DNA of 64,000 nt from Variovorax ginsengisoli (GTDB lineage: Bacteria > Pseudomonadota > Gammaproteobacteria > Burkholderiales > Burkholderiaceae_C), in contig NZ_RCZJ01000002.1 in the NCBI RefSeq assembly GCF_006438845.1, forward strand, positions 509,145 through 573,144. The letters are read 5' to 3'. Both the position numbers and the translations under genes were made by a program. Positions within the stretch are counted from its first letter, which is position 1. Every line of letters begins with the position of its first letter. The notes below the pieces were generated by a model. The model was not told the origin of the DNA. It saw only the letters and a list, made by a program, of their open reading frames with translations, and did no database searches. This document shows, piece by piece, positions 44,078 through 51,264 of this stretch.

Positions 44078-45138
44078 CCGCCACTGCCCCCACCCCCCGC
44101 CTGCTCGACGCGCGCGCGTTTCCTGCCCGCTTCGAATCCGAAGAAGCGCTCGAGGACTTCCTGTCCACGCCATCGCGCGAGCTCGTCGACGACCTCTCCC
44201 GCATCGACGGCGACCTGATGATCCTCGGCGTCGGCGGCAAGATGGGACCGACGCTCGCGCGCCTGGCGCGCAATGCGATGGCGCCCGACCGCCGCGTGAT
44301 TGCCGTGGCGCGCTTCAGCGAAGCCGGGGTGCGCGAGTCGCTGCACGCGCACGGCATCGAAACCATCGCCTGCGACCTGCTCGACGCCGTGGCCGTCGCC
44401 GCGCTGCCGAAGTGCGCCAACGTGGTCTTCATGGCCGGCCGCAAGTTCGGCGCCGATGCGAACAACCCGTTGACCTGGGCGATGAACGTTCACGTGCCGG
44501 CGCTGGTTGCGCAGGCTTTCAGCGGCTCGCGCATCGTCGCTTTCTCGACCGCCTGCGTCTACCCTTTCGTGCCCGTCACCGGCCAGGGCGCGGCGGAAGA
44601 CCTGCCGCCCAGCCCGCCGGGCGAGTACGCCAACTCCTGCGTCGGGCGCGAGCGCATGTTCGAGTACTTCTCGCAGCAGCACGGCACGCCCGGCCGGCTG
44701 TTCCGCCTGAGCTACGCCATCGACCTGCGCTACGGCGTGCTGGCCGATGTCGCCGTCAAGGTGTGGCGCGGCGAGCCGGTGGACGTGACGATGGGGCACG
44801 TCAACGTGATCTGGCAGGGAGACGCCAATGCCCAGGCGTTGCGCTGTCTGGCGGTGGCGACGGTGCCGACATCGCCCCTCAACGTGAGCGGCCCCGAGAC
44901 CACGTCGATCCGCTGGCTGGCCGAAGAGTTCGGCCGCCGCTTCGACAAGCCGGTTCAGATCACCGGGCAAGAGGCACCCACTGCCTGGCTCATGAACACT
45001 GGCGAAGCCGAGCGCCTGTTCGGCTATCCGCAGGTGCCGCTGTCGCAGCTGGTCGGCTGGGTCGCAGACTGGATTGCGCGCGAACAACGCCTGTACGGCA
45101 AGCCGACCAAGTTCGAATCGCGCGATGGCAAGTACTGA
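44074..45138 (+). CDS. NAD-dependent epimerase/dehydratase-like protein lacking the catalytic Lys
   Basis: 354 residues, an extended short-chain dehydrogenase fold. The dinucleotide motif is ILGVGGKMGPT (Gly52, Gly54, Gly55, Gly58). The catalytic Ser/Tyr region reads FSTACVYPF and EYANSCVGRE: Tyr185 is present, but the Lys expected four residues later is Cys189. The enzyme may therefore use a different mechanism, or bind NAD and a ligand without classical oxidoreduction. The C-terminal part (TTSIRWLAEEFGRRFDKPV) resembles sugar-nucleotide epimerases. It overlaps the permease by 4 bases and the GNAT gene by 14, so it belongs to the imported compound's pathway. Confidence 0.83.
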   Translation: MTATAPTPRLLDARAFPARFESEEALEDFLSTPSRELVDDLSRIDGDLMILGVGGKMGPTLARLARNAMAPDRRVIAVARFSEAGVRESLHAHGIETIACDLLDAVAVAALPKCANVVFMAGRKFGADANNPLTWAMNVHVPALVAQAFSGSRIVAFSTACVYPFVPVTGQGAAEDLPPSPPGEYANSCVGRERMFEYFSQQHGTPGRLFRLSYAIDLRYGVLADVAVKVWRGEPVDVTMGHVNVIWQGDANAQALRCLAVATVPTSPLNVSGPETTSIRWLAEEFGRRFDKPVQITGQEAPTAWLMNTGEAERLFGYPQVPLSQLVGWVADWIAREQRLYGKPTKFESRDGKY

Positions 45139-45979
45139 CGGCGCCCTTTCTGCGGACGTGGCCGTCGAGGCGCTGGGTGCCCTCGATGCGCACACGCTCG
45201 GCATGCTGGGTGATCTCGTGGCCCAGAGCGGGTGGAACCAGACCCGCGACGACTGGGCGCTGTTTGCAGCGCACGGCACGGTGCACGCCGTGCGTGATGG
45301 CAGCGGACGCATCGTCGCCAGCGGCGCGGTGCTGCCGATGGGCCCGCGCGGCGCCTGGATCAGCATGATCCTGGTCGACCCGGCGCTGCGCGGGCAAGGC
45401 ATGGGACGCGCGGTGTTCGCGCACTGCCTGCGCCAGGTGCAAAGTGCGGACCGCGTCGCGCTGCTCGACGCCACGCCCGCCGGCGAAAAGCTCTACGCCC
45501 GCTATGGCTTCGTCCCTCTGTGGCGGCTGACGCGTTGGCAGCGTGCCGGCGATGCTTCTGCGCGTCGGGCACCGCGCAGCGAGCCGGGCCCGCTCGACCT
45601 GCTCGCCGCGCTGGACGCCGAGGCGCTCGGCCTCGCACGCCCTGCCGTGCTCGCGCATCTGGCACTGCGCGCCGACTCCCGCGTGGTGCGGCATTCGCAA
45701 GGCTTTGCCGTCGTGCGCGCAGGGCGCGTCGCCCGCCACGTCGGTCCGTTGATCGCGACGCACGAAGCCGCCGCGGCCGTGTTGCTGGCCGACATCGCCG
45801 ACAGCGAACCCGGCCCGCTGTTCATCGACGTGCCCGACGACCGCCCGCTGTTGCGTGAGCAGCTCGCAGCGGCCGGCTTCGCACCGCAACGCACCTTCGC
45901 CCGCATGGCGCTCGGCGACGCCGTGCCACAGGGCCAGACCGCCTTCATCCACGCGATCGCCGGCCCCGAGTACGGCTAG
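45125..45979 (+). CDS. GNAT-family acetyltransferase
   Basis: 284 residues. The N-terminal half is a GNAT domain with the acetyl-CoA loop RGQGMG in MILVDPALRGQGMGRAVF and the LYARYGFVPLWRL strand; the C-terminal half looks like a second, degenerate GNAT domain. It presumably acylates an amine or hydroxyl in the pathway served by the operon, though the acceptor is not predictable. The start lies inside the preceding gene (14-base overlap). Confidence 0.83.
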   Translation: MASTDGALSADVAVEALGALDAHTLGMLGDLVAQSGWNQTRDDWALFAAHGTVHAVRDGSGRIVASGAVLPMGPRGAWISMILVDPALRGQGMGRAVFAHCLRQVQSADRVALLDATPAGEKLYARYGFVPLWRLTRWQRAGDASARRAPRSEPGPLDLLAALDAEALGLARPAVLAHLALRADSRVVRHSQGFAVVRAGRVARHVGPLIATHEAAAAVLLADIADSEPGPLFIDVPDDRPLLREQLAAAGFAPQRTFARMALGDAVPQGQTAFIHAIAGPEYG

Positions 45980-46005
45980 GCGCGCCCTTCATTCCCGGAG
46001 TTTCG

Positions 46006-47073
46006 ATGGCCCTGCAACGATCCGATCTTCCTGCCGATGTGCTGGCACTGCTGGCGCAAGGCACCGTCATCCCCGCGCATCCGCTGGCGCTCGACGCCGA
46101 GCGGCAGCTCGACCGGCGCCGCCAGCGTGCGCTCACGCGCTACTACGTCGACGCGGGTGCCGGCGGCCTGGCGGTGGGCGTGCATACCACGCAGTTCGCG
46201 ATCCGCGAGCGTGGCCTCTACGAGACGGTGCTGCGTGCCGCCGCTGAAGACCGCGCCGCCTGGACCTCGCGCCCGATGGCGATGATCGCCGGCCTCTGCG
46301 GCCCGACCGCGCAGGCGCGCGCCGAGGCGCAGACCGCCGTCGGCCTGGGTTACCACGCGGGCCTGCTGAGCCTCGCGGCCGTGGCCTCGGCGTCGGAAGA
46401 CGAACTCATCGCGCACTGCGAGGCCGTGGCGCAGGAGATCCCGCTGATCGGTTTCTACCTGCAGACCGTGGTCGGTGGGCCCGTGCTGTCGAGCGATTTC
46501 TGGCGCCGTTTCGCGCTGATTCCCAACGCACTGGCGATCAAGGTCGCGCCCTTCAACCGCTACCGCACCCTCGACGTGGTGCGTGGCGTCGTCGACGCCC
46601 GCGCCGAGGAGCGCGTGTTTCTCTACACCGGCAACGACGACCACATCGTGCTCGACCTGGCCCTGCCCTTCGCCGCCATGCGCGACGGCGTGCAGGTCGA
46701 CGTGCGTTTCCGCGGCGGCCTGCTGGGCCATTGGTCGGTATGGACCTCGCAGGCGGTGGCGCAGTTGGCACGCATCAAGGCCGAGCTCGGCGCCCATGGC
46801 GGCACGCTGAGCCCGGCACTGCTGGCGCTCGACGCGCGCGTGACCGACTGCAACGCCGCCTTCTTCGACGTGCGCAACAACTTCCACGGTTGCATCGCGG
46901 GCTGCCACGAGGTGCTGCGCCGGCAGGGTTTGCTCGAAGGCATCTGGTGCCTCGACCCCGACGAAGGGCTCGGCGACGGCCAGGCCGCAGAGATCGATCG
47001 GGTGTACGCCGCGCATGGCGACCTCGGCGACGACGCCTTCGTGCGCGACAACCTGGCGCGGTGGCTCGCATGA
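46006..47073 (+). CDS. Dihydrodipicolinate synthase (DapA) family lyase/aldolase
   Basis: 355 residues, about 60 longer than DapA. The Schiff-base Lys179 lies in ALAIKVAPFN and the catalytic Tyr151 in IGFYLQTVVGG, so the type I aldolase chemistry is intact; the GLAVGVHTTQF segment is at the carboxylate-binding position. Family members condense or split pyruvate-type carbon skeletons. In this locus it probably cleaves or forms a 2-oxo acid derived from the imported compound. CGGAG precedes the ATG, and the stop overlaps the ATPase start by 4 bases. Confidence 0.85.
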   Translation: MALQRSDLPADVLALLAQGTVIPAHPLALDAERQLDRRRQRALTRYYVDAGAGGLAVGVHTTQFAIRERGLYETVLRAAAEDRAAWTSRPMAMIAGLCGPTAQARAEAQTAVGLGYHAGLLSLAAVASASEDELIAHCEAVAQEIPLIGFYLQTVVGGPVLSSDFWRRFALIPNALAIKVAPFNRYRTLDVVRGVVDARAEERVFLYTGNDDHIVLDLALPFAAMRDGVQVDVRFRGGLLGHWSVWTSQAVAQLARIKAELGAHGGTLSPALLALDARVTDCNAAFFDVRNNFHGCIAGCHEVLRRQGLLEGIWCLDPDEGLGDGQAAEIDRVYAAHGDLGDDAFVRDNLARWLA

Positions 47074-47861
47074 ACCGCGCCCCCGGCATGGCCGATCCGC
47101 TGATCCGCATGCAGCAGCTGCGCAAGGTCTACCGCAAGAAGGCGGGCGGCAAGACCGAGGAGTTCCTCGCCGTCTCGGACGTGTCGATGGACATCCGTCA
47201 GGGCGACATGGTGTCGCTGGTCGGGCCCTCGGGCTGCGGCAAGTCGACCTTGCTGAAGATCCTTGCCGGCCTGCACGGCCACGACGGCGGCACGCTGCAG
47301 ATCGGCGGCGGCCAGGCCTTCGACGCGGGTCGCGACATCGGCATGGTGTTCCAGCAGCCGGTGCTGCTCAAGTGGCGCACCATCCTCGACAACGTGCTGT
47401 TGCCGGCCGACATCCTGGGCCTCGACCGCAAGGCGGCGAAGGCACGCGCCCATGAACTGCTGGAGATGGTCGGGCTGACCGGCTTTGCCGACAAGCTGCC
47501 CTACGAGTTGTCCGGCGGCATGCAGCAGCGCGCCGCCATCGCACGCGCGCTGGTGCACGACCCCAAGCTGGTGTTGATGGACGAACCCTTCGGTGCGCTC
47601 GACGCACTGACACGCGAGAAGATGAACCTCGAGATGCTGCGGATCTGGGAAGAGACCGGCAAGACCTTCGTGGTGGTCACGCACAGCATCCAGGAGGCGG
47701 TGTTCCTGGGCACGCACTGCGCGGTGCTCACTGCCGGCCCGGCACGCATGGCGGATTTCTTCCCCATCGACCTGCCGGCACCGCGGCGGCTGCACCTCAA
47801 GACCAGCCCCGAATTCGGCGGCTACGTGCGCCGCGTGTACGACCTGCTCGGCGTCGAGTGA
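47070..47861 (+). CDS. ABC transporter ATPase (nitrate/taurine type)
   Basis: 263 residues. Walker A GPSGCGKST (52-60), signature LSGGMQQR, Walker B LVLMDEPFGALD and the switch-loop His in VVVTHSIQEA are intact. It powers the permease at 43256-44077 with the binding protein at 41364-42368; enzyme genes separate it from the permease. A copy of a 45-base repeat with a hairpin follows its stop and may act as terminator. Confidence 0.91.
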   Translation: MNRAPGMADPLIRMQQLRKVYRKKAGGKTEEFLAVSDVSMDIRQGDMVSLVGPSGCGKSTLLKILAGLHGHDGGTLQIGGGQAFDAGRDIGMVFQQPVLLKWRTILDNVLLPADILGLDRKAAKARAHELLEMVGLTGFADKLPYELSGGMQQRAAIARALVHDPKLVLMDEPFGALDALTREKMNLEMLRIWEETGKTFVVVTHSIQEAVFLGTHCAVLTAGPARMADFFPIDLPAPRRLHLKTSPEFGGYVRRVYDLLGVE

Positions 47862-47862
47862 C

Positions 47863-47907
47863 GCGGCGTCGGATTTCAGACCTTGCTGAAATCCGGCTTG
47901 CGCTTTT
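47863..47907. repeat. 45-bp direct repeat, copy 1
   Basis: Identical over 45 bases to 47954-47998. It contains GATTTCAG-ACCTTG-CTGAAATC, an 8-bp-stem hairpin, and ends in CTTTT, so it may terminate the ABC operon. Confidence 0.85.
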
Positions 47908-47953
47908 GACTCCGTCGAAAGCCTGCGCACCGCTGCGCGGCTTCGCCGCCAGG

Positions 47954-47998
47954 GCGGCGTCGGATTTCAGACCTTGCTGAAATCCGGCTTGCGCTTTT
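47954..47998. repeat. 45-bp direct repeat, copy 2, covering the 3' end of the enoyl-CoA hydratase gene
   Basis: Same sequence as 47863-47907, offset by 91 bases. This copy includes the stop and last codons (KRKPDFSKV) of the minus-strand hydratase gene, so copy 1 is probably a duplication of that gene's end. Confidence 0.85.
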
Positions 47999-48746
47999 CC
48001 ATGAAGGCGCTGAAGGCTTCCTTGGCCGCGGGGGAGCGCATGGCATGGCCGAAGCTCTCGCTCTCGGCGTCGATGCGCGCCAACACCGCCGGCTGCTGCG
48101 CCATCTTGAGCAGGCGCTTGGTCTCGATCAGCGCCGACAGCGGCTTGGCCGCGAGCTTGCGCGCCTGGCCTTGCGCGATGCCGTTGCATTCGAGCGGCGG
48201 CACGATCCGGTTGGCCAACCCGACTTCGAGCGCGGCTTCGGCCATGAACGGCTCGCCCAGCATCAGCGCTTCGGCGGCACGGTGATAGCCGAACATTCTC
48301 GGCGCCAGCAAGCTCGATGCAGCCTCGGGCACCAGACCCAGGTTGACGAAGGGCATCGAGAAGGCGGCGTTGTCGCCCGCGTAGACCAGGTCGCAATGGA
48401 AGAGCAGCGTGGTGCCGATGCCCACGGCGGGTCCGCAGACTGCGGCGATCACCGGCTTCGGGAACGCGGCGATGGTGCGCAGGAAGCGGATGGCCGGCGA
48501 TTCCTTCATCGGCGTGTCGGCCGGTGCACTGGCGGCGGCCATGAAGTCGGCGATGTCGTTGCCCGCACTGAAGATGGTCGGATCGCCCTGGATCAGCACG
48601 GCCCGCACGGCCGCATCTTCCGACGCCTGATCGAGCGCTTCGGAGAGGGCTTCGTACATTGCACCGGTGATCGAGTTCTTGCGCGCGACGCGGTTGAAGG
48701 TAAGGGTCATCACACCGGCTTCGGTGTGGACGAGGATGTCGCTCAT
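47967..48746 (-). CDS. Enoyl-CoA hydratase/isomerase family protein
   Basis: 259 residues, crotonase fold with FSAGNDIADF and the VCGPAVGIGTTLLFHCDLVY oxyanion region. The first catalytic Glu position reads TTLL and the second segment is MPFVNLGLVPE, so it resembles isomerase-type members (PECI/YfaN-like) more than classical hydratases. Two ATGs are possible: the one at 48752 overlaps the thioesterase stop (ATGA), but AAGGA is only correctly spaced for the ATG at 48746, chosen here. It is the last gene of the fatty-acid block. Confidence 0.87.
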   Translation of the reverse strand: MSDILVHTEAGVMTLTFNRVARKNSITGAMYEALSEALDQASEDAAVRAVLIQGDPTIFSAGNDIADFMAAASAPADTPMKESPAIRFLRTIAAFPKPVIAAVCGPAVGIGTTLLFHCDLVYAGDNAAFSMPFVNLGLVPEAASSLLAPRMFGYHRAAEALMLGEPFMAEAALEVGLANRIVPPLECNGIAQGQARKLAAKPLSALIETKRLLKMAQQPAVLARIDAESESFGHAMRSPAAKEAFSAFMEKRKPDFSKV

Positions 48747-48748
48747 GG

Positions 48749-49579
48749 TCATTCCTTGAAGTAGACGATCTGGTTGGACGTGGCGAGCAGCGCGCCGGCC
48801 TCGCTCCAGAGTTGCGCGCTCTGGTCGAAGAAGCCATTCTGAAACTGCTGCCCGACCGCGCGCCCCAGAAGATAGCCGGTTCCGACTTCGGCCAACTGCG
48901 CCGCATCGGCATGGAAGTACGTGGTGATCGACACCGTGCCTGCCGGCACCGGCTTGGCGCGCCGCAGCCAGACGCGCGGGAAGAACATGTCGCTCATCGC
49001 AGCCAGCGCCGGAAAGTCGAGCGGGCGGGGGTCGATGTCGCGCAGCCAAAGCAGTGTCTCGCTGTGGTCGCCACTTCCATCCCATTGCGTGGGGACGGTG
49101 CCACGCACCGGCCGCATGTCGTACCGTTCGATCCAGGCCACGCCCTTCGGGCCGATCGTCATGCGTTCGACTTGGCCAGGTCCGGGCACGGCCGGCATCG
49201 GCAGGTCGTTGAGGCTCCAGGTGTCGCGGCGTACCGCCGTGACGACCGTGGCCGTCGTCGTGACCTGCGGTGCGCCGCTGGCGCCGGCTTGGGTGATCTG
49301 CACGGTCCAATGCTGCGTCGAGCGGTTGGTGCGCACCGCGGTCGCCTGCACGTCGAAGGCGCCGGCTTCGATGGCGGCGGCGTAGTTCACCGTGAGCGCG
49401 ATCGGCGCGCCCAGCAGGTCGGGATGCCGCAGCACCGACTGCAACACCACCGCCGCCGTCGTGCCGCCGAAGGGGCCGACCATGTTCCAGTAGTCCGGGC
49501 TCGTCATGCCGGTGAAGTGGCCGACGCGAATGTCGCTGTGGTGCAGCGCCAGCGCCTTGTCGAAGATGTGTTGCGTCAC
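48749..49579 (-). CDS. Acyl-CoA thioesterase, TesB-like double hotdog
   Basis: 276 residues. Two hotdog halves can be seen: the first with GPFGGTTAAVVLQSVLRHP and PIALTVNYAAAIEAG, the second with AMSDMFFPRVWLR. Such enzymes release free acids from acyl-CoA. The start codon is GTG with AGGAGACGAGCA upstream. It lies between fadA and the enoyl-CoA hydratase gene, in the same unit, fitting a role in balancing beta-oxidation intermediates. Confidence 0.83.
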   Translation of the reverse strand: MTQHIFDKALALHHSDIRVGHFTGMTSPDYWNMVGPFGGTTAAVVLQSVLRHPDLLGAPIALTVNYAAAIEAGAFDVQATAVRTNRSTQHWTVQITQAGASGAPQVTTTATVVTAVRRDTWSLNDLPMPAVPGPGQVERMTIGPKGVAWIERYDMRPVRGTVPTQWDGSGDHSETLLWLRDIDPRPLDFPALAAMSDMFFPRVWLRRAKPVPAGTVSITTYFHADAAQLAEVGTGYLLGRAVGQQFQNGFFDQSAQLWSEAGALLATSNQIVYFKE

Positions 49580-49613
49580 TGCTCGTCTCCTGTGTCAGCG
49601 CCGCAGTTCCTCG

Positions 49614-50810
49614 TCATACCCGCTCGAAGATTCCTGCCGCGCCCTGCCCCATGCCCACGCACATCGTGACCATGCCGTACTTCAGATTCTTGCGCCGCAG
49701 TGCATGCACGACTGTCGCGGAGCGGATAGCGCCGGTCGCACCCAGCGGGTGGCCCAGCGCGATCGCGCCGCCCATCGGGTTCACCTTGCTCGGGTCGAGG
49801 CCCAGCGTGTTGATGACGGCCAAGGACTGCGCGGCAAAGGCTTCGTTCAACTCGAACCAGTCGATGTCCTCGTGCTTCAGGCCCGCGTAGCGCAGCGCGG
49901 CGGGGATCGCCTCGATCGGGCCGATGCCCATGATGTGCGGCGGCACGCCCTTGCTCGCGAAGCTCACGAAACGCGCCAGCGGCGTGAGGTCGTACTGCTT
50001 GCACGCCTTCTCGCTCGCCAGGATCAGCGCGCCCGCGCCGTCGGAAGTCTGCGAGCTGTTGCCGGCGGTGACCGTGCCGCGCGCGGCGAAGACGGTGCGC
50101 AGCTTGGCCAAGCCTTCGAGGCTGGTGTCGGGCCGCGCACCTTCGTCCAGGCTCACGGTGCGCGTCTTCGCGATCGCATCGCCGGTCTCCAGGTCCGGCG
50201 TGCGGTCGGTCACTTCGATCGGCGTGATCTCATCATCGAACTCGCCGGCCTTCTGCGCGGCCCGCGCCTTCTGGTGCGAGGCCAGCGCAAACGCGTCCTG
50301 CGCATCGCGGCTCACCTTCCACTGTTGCGCGACCTTCTCGGCCGTCAGGCCCATGCCGTAGGCGATGCCCACGTCGCCTTCGCGCTCGAAGATCGAAGGC
50401 GACAGCGACGGCGAATTGCCCATCATCGGCACCATGCTCATGCTCTCGACGCCGGCCGCGATCATCACGTCGGCCTCGCCGACACGGATGCGATCGGCCG
50501 CCATCTGTACCGCCGACAGGCCCGACGCGCAGAAGCGATTGACCGTGATGCCGCCGATGCTGTTGGGCAGCCCCGCCAGCACCGCGCCGATGCGCGCGAT
50601 GTTCAGACCCTGGCTGCCTTCAGGAATGGCGCAACCGCAGATGATGTCCTCGATGGCCTTCGGGTCGAGACGGGGCACCGCGGCCAGCGCAGCACGCAGC
50701 GTCGTGGCCAGCAGGTCGTCGGGCCGATAGTTGCGGAAGAAACCGCGGTGCGACTTGCCGATCGGCGTACGCGTGGCGGAGACGATGTAGGCGTCTTGAA
50801 CTTGTTTCAT
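49614..50810 (-). CDS. fadA: Acetyl-CoA C-acyltransferase (thiolase)
   Basis: 398 residues. Catalytic Cys94 (NRFCASGLSA), His354 (GHPLGATGA) and Cys384 (CVGMGQGAAG) are in place. It performs the last step of the beta-oxidation cycle, cleaving 3-ketoacyl-CoA. The gene order acyl-CoA dehydrogenase, FadN-type enzyme, thiolase resembles the fadE/N/A set of Bacillus. Here its ATG overlaps by 4 bases the stop of the DUF559 gene inserted between it and fadN, so its translation is now coupled to that gene. Confidence 0.94.
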   Translation of the reverse strand: MKQVQDAYIVSATRTPIGKSHRGFFRNYRPDDLLATTLRAALAAVPRLDPKAIEDIICGCAIPEGSQGLNIARIGAVLAGLPNSIGGITVNRFCASGLSAVQMAADRIRVGEADVMIAAGVESMSMVPMMGNSPSLSPSIFEREGDVGIAYGMGLTAEKVAQQWKVSRDAQDAFALASHQKARAAQKAGEFDDEITPIEVTDRTPDLETGDAIAKTRTVSLDEGARPDTSLEGLAKLRTVFAARGTVTAGNSSQTSDGAGALILASEKACKQYDLTPLARFVSFASKGVPPHIMGIGPIEAIPAALRYAGLKHEDIDWFELNEAFAAQSLAVINTLGLDPSKVNPMGGAIALGHPLGATGAIRSATVVHALRRKNLKYGMVTMCVGMGQGAAGIFERV

Positions 50811-51253
50811 GGCGTGATGTTCCTTGTGTCTTGTCTTGCCCCCTCTCCCGCCTGCGGGAGAGGGTTGGGGTGAGGGTCTTCTTGAAGCGCCTGCAGGATT
50901 CGCTCCAGTACCGCTGATGTCTGCGCCAACACTTCGTTGTTCCAGAAGCGAAGAACGCGAAAGCCCTGGGCCACCATGAAGCCGGTTCTCGTCTCGTCGT
51001 AGTCAACCGCTTCCACATGCTGCCCACCGTCCAGTTCGACGATCAGCTTCGCTTCGAGGCAAGCGAAGTCTGCGAAGTACGGACCGATGGGACGTTGACG
51101 ACGAAACTTGTGATTGCCCAGTCGGCGGTCGCGAAGGTGAAACCAGAGCAGCGACTCGGCGTCAGTGGCGTCTTTCCTGAGCGACCGCGCCCTCACCCTA
51201 GCCCTCTCCCGCACGCGGGAGAGGGGACCAGACGGGTCAGACTCGACGCTCAT
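50807..51253 (-). CDS. DUF559 (Vsr-like) endonuclease-domain protein, REP-flanked
   Basis: 148 residues from the ATG, or 129 from a GTG at 51196 that has the strong site GGGAGAGG just upstream. The core ATDAESLLWFHLRDRRLGNH, RRQRPIGPYFADFAC and LIVELDGGQH segments match DUF559, a restriction-endonuclease-like fold related to very-short-patch repair nucleases, with the Asp and Glu of the metal site in FADFAC and IVELDG. The C-terminus DPHPNPLPQAGEGA is translated from a REP-like unit, and the N-terminus PLSRVRERARVRA from its inverted partner. It interrupts fadN-fadA and ends in the fadA start codon. Confidence 0.8.
   Translation of the reverse strand: MSVESDPSGPLSRVRERARVRARSLRKDATDAESLLWFHLRDRRLGNHKFRRQRPIGPYFADFACLEAKLIVELDGGQHVEAVDYDETRTGFMVAQGFRVLRFWNNEVLAQTSAVLERILQALQEDPHPNPLPQAGEGARQDTRNITP
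50841..50877. repeat. REP-like palindromic unit, left copy
   Basis: An 11-bp stem, CCCTCTCCCGC-CT-GCGGGAGAGGG (50842-50865), followed by GTTGGGGTGAGGG. It encodes the C-terminal tail of the DUF559 protein on the minus strand. Confidence 0.85.
51190..51226. repeat. REP-like palindromic unit, right copy, inverted
   Basis: Reverse-complement copy of 50841-50877 with about five differences in 37 bases; core stem 51202-51225. It overlaps the N-terminal codons of the DUF559 gene and supplies a GGGAGAGG ribosome site and GTG. Confidence 0.85.
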
Positions 51254-51264
51254 CGCGTTGTCGC

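Noticed and set aside
47967..49310. Longer start for the enoyl-CoA hydratase gene
   Set aside because: The extension runs through the thioesterase gene in another frame and lacks crotonase features; AAGGA supports the start at 48746.
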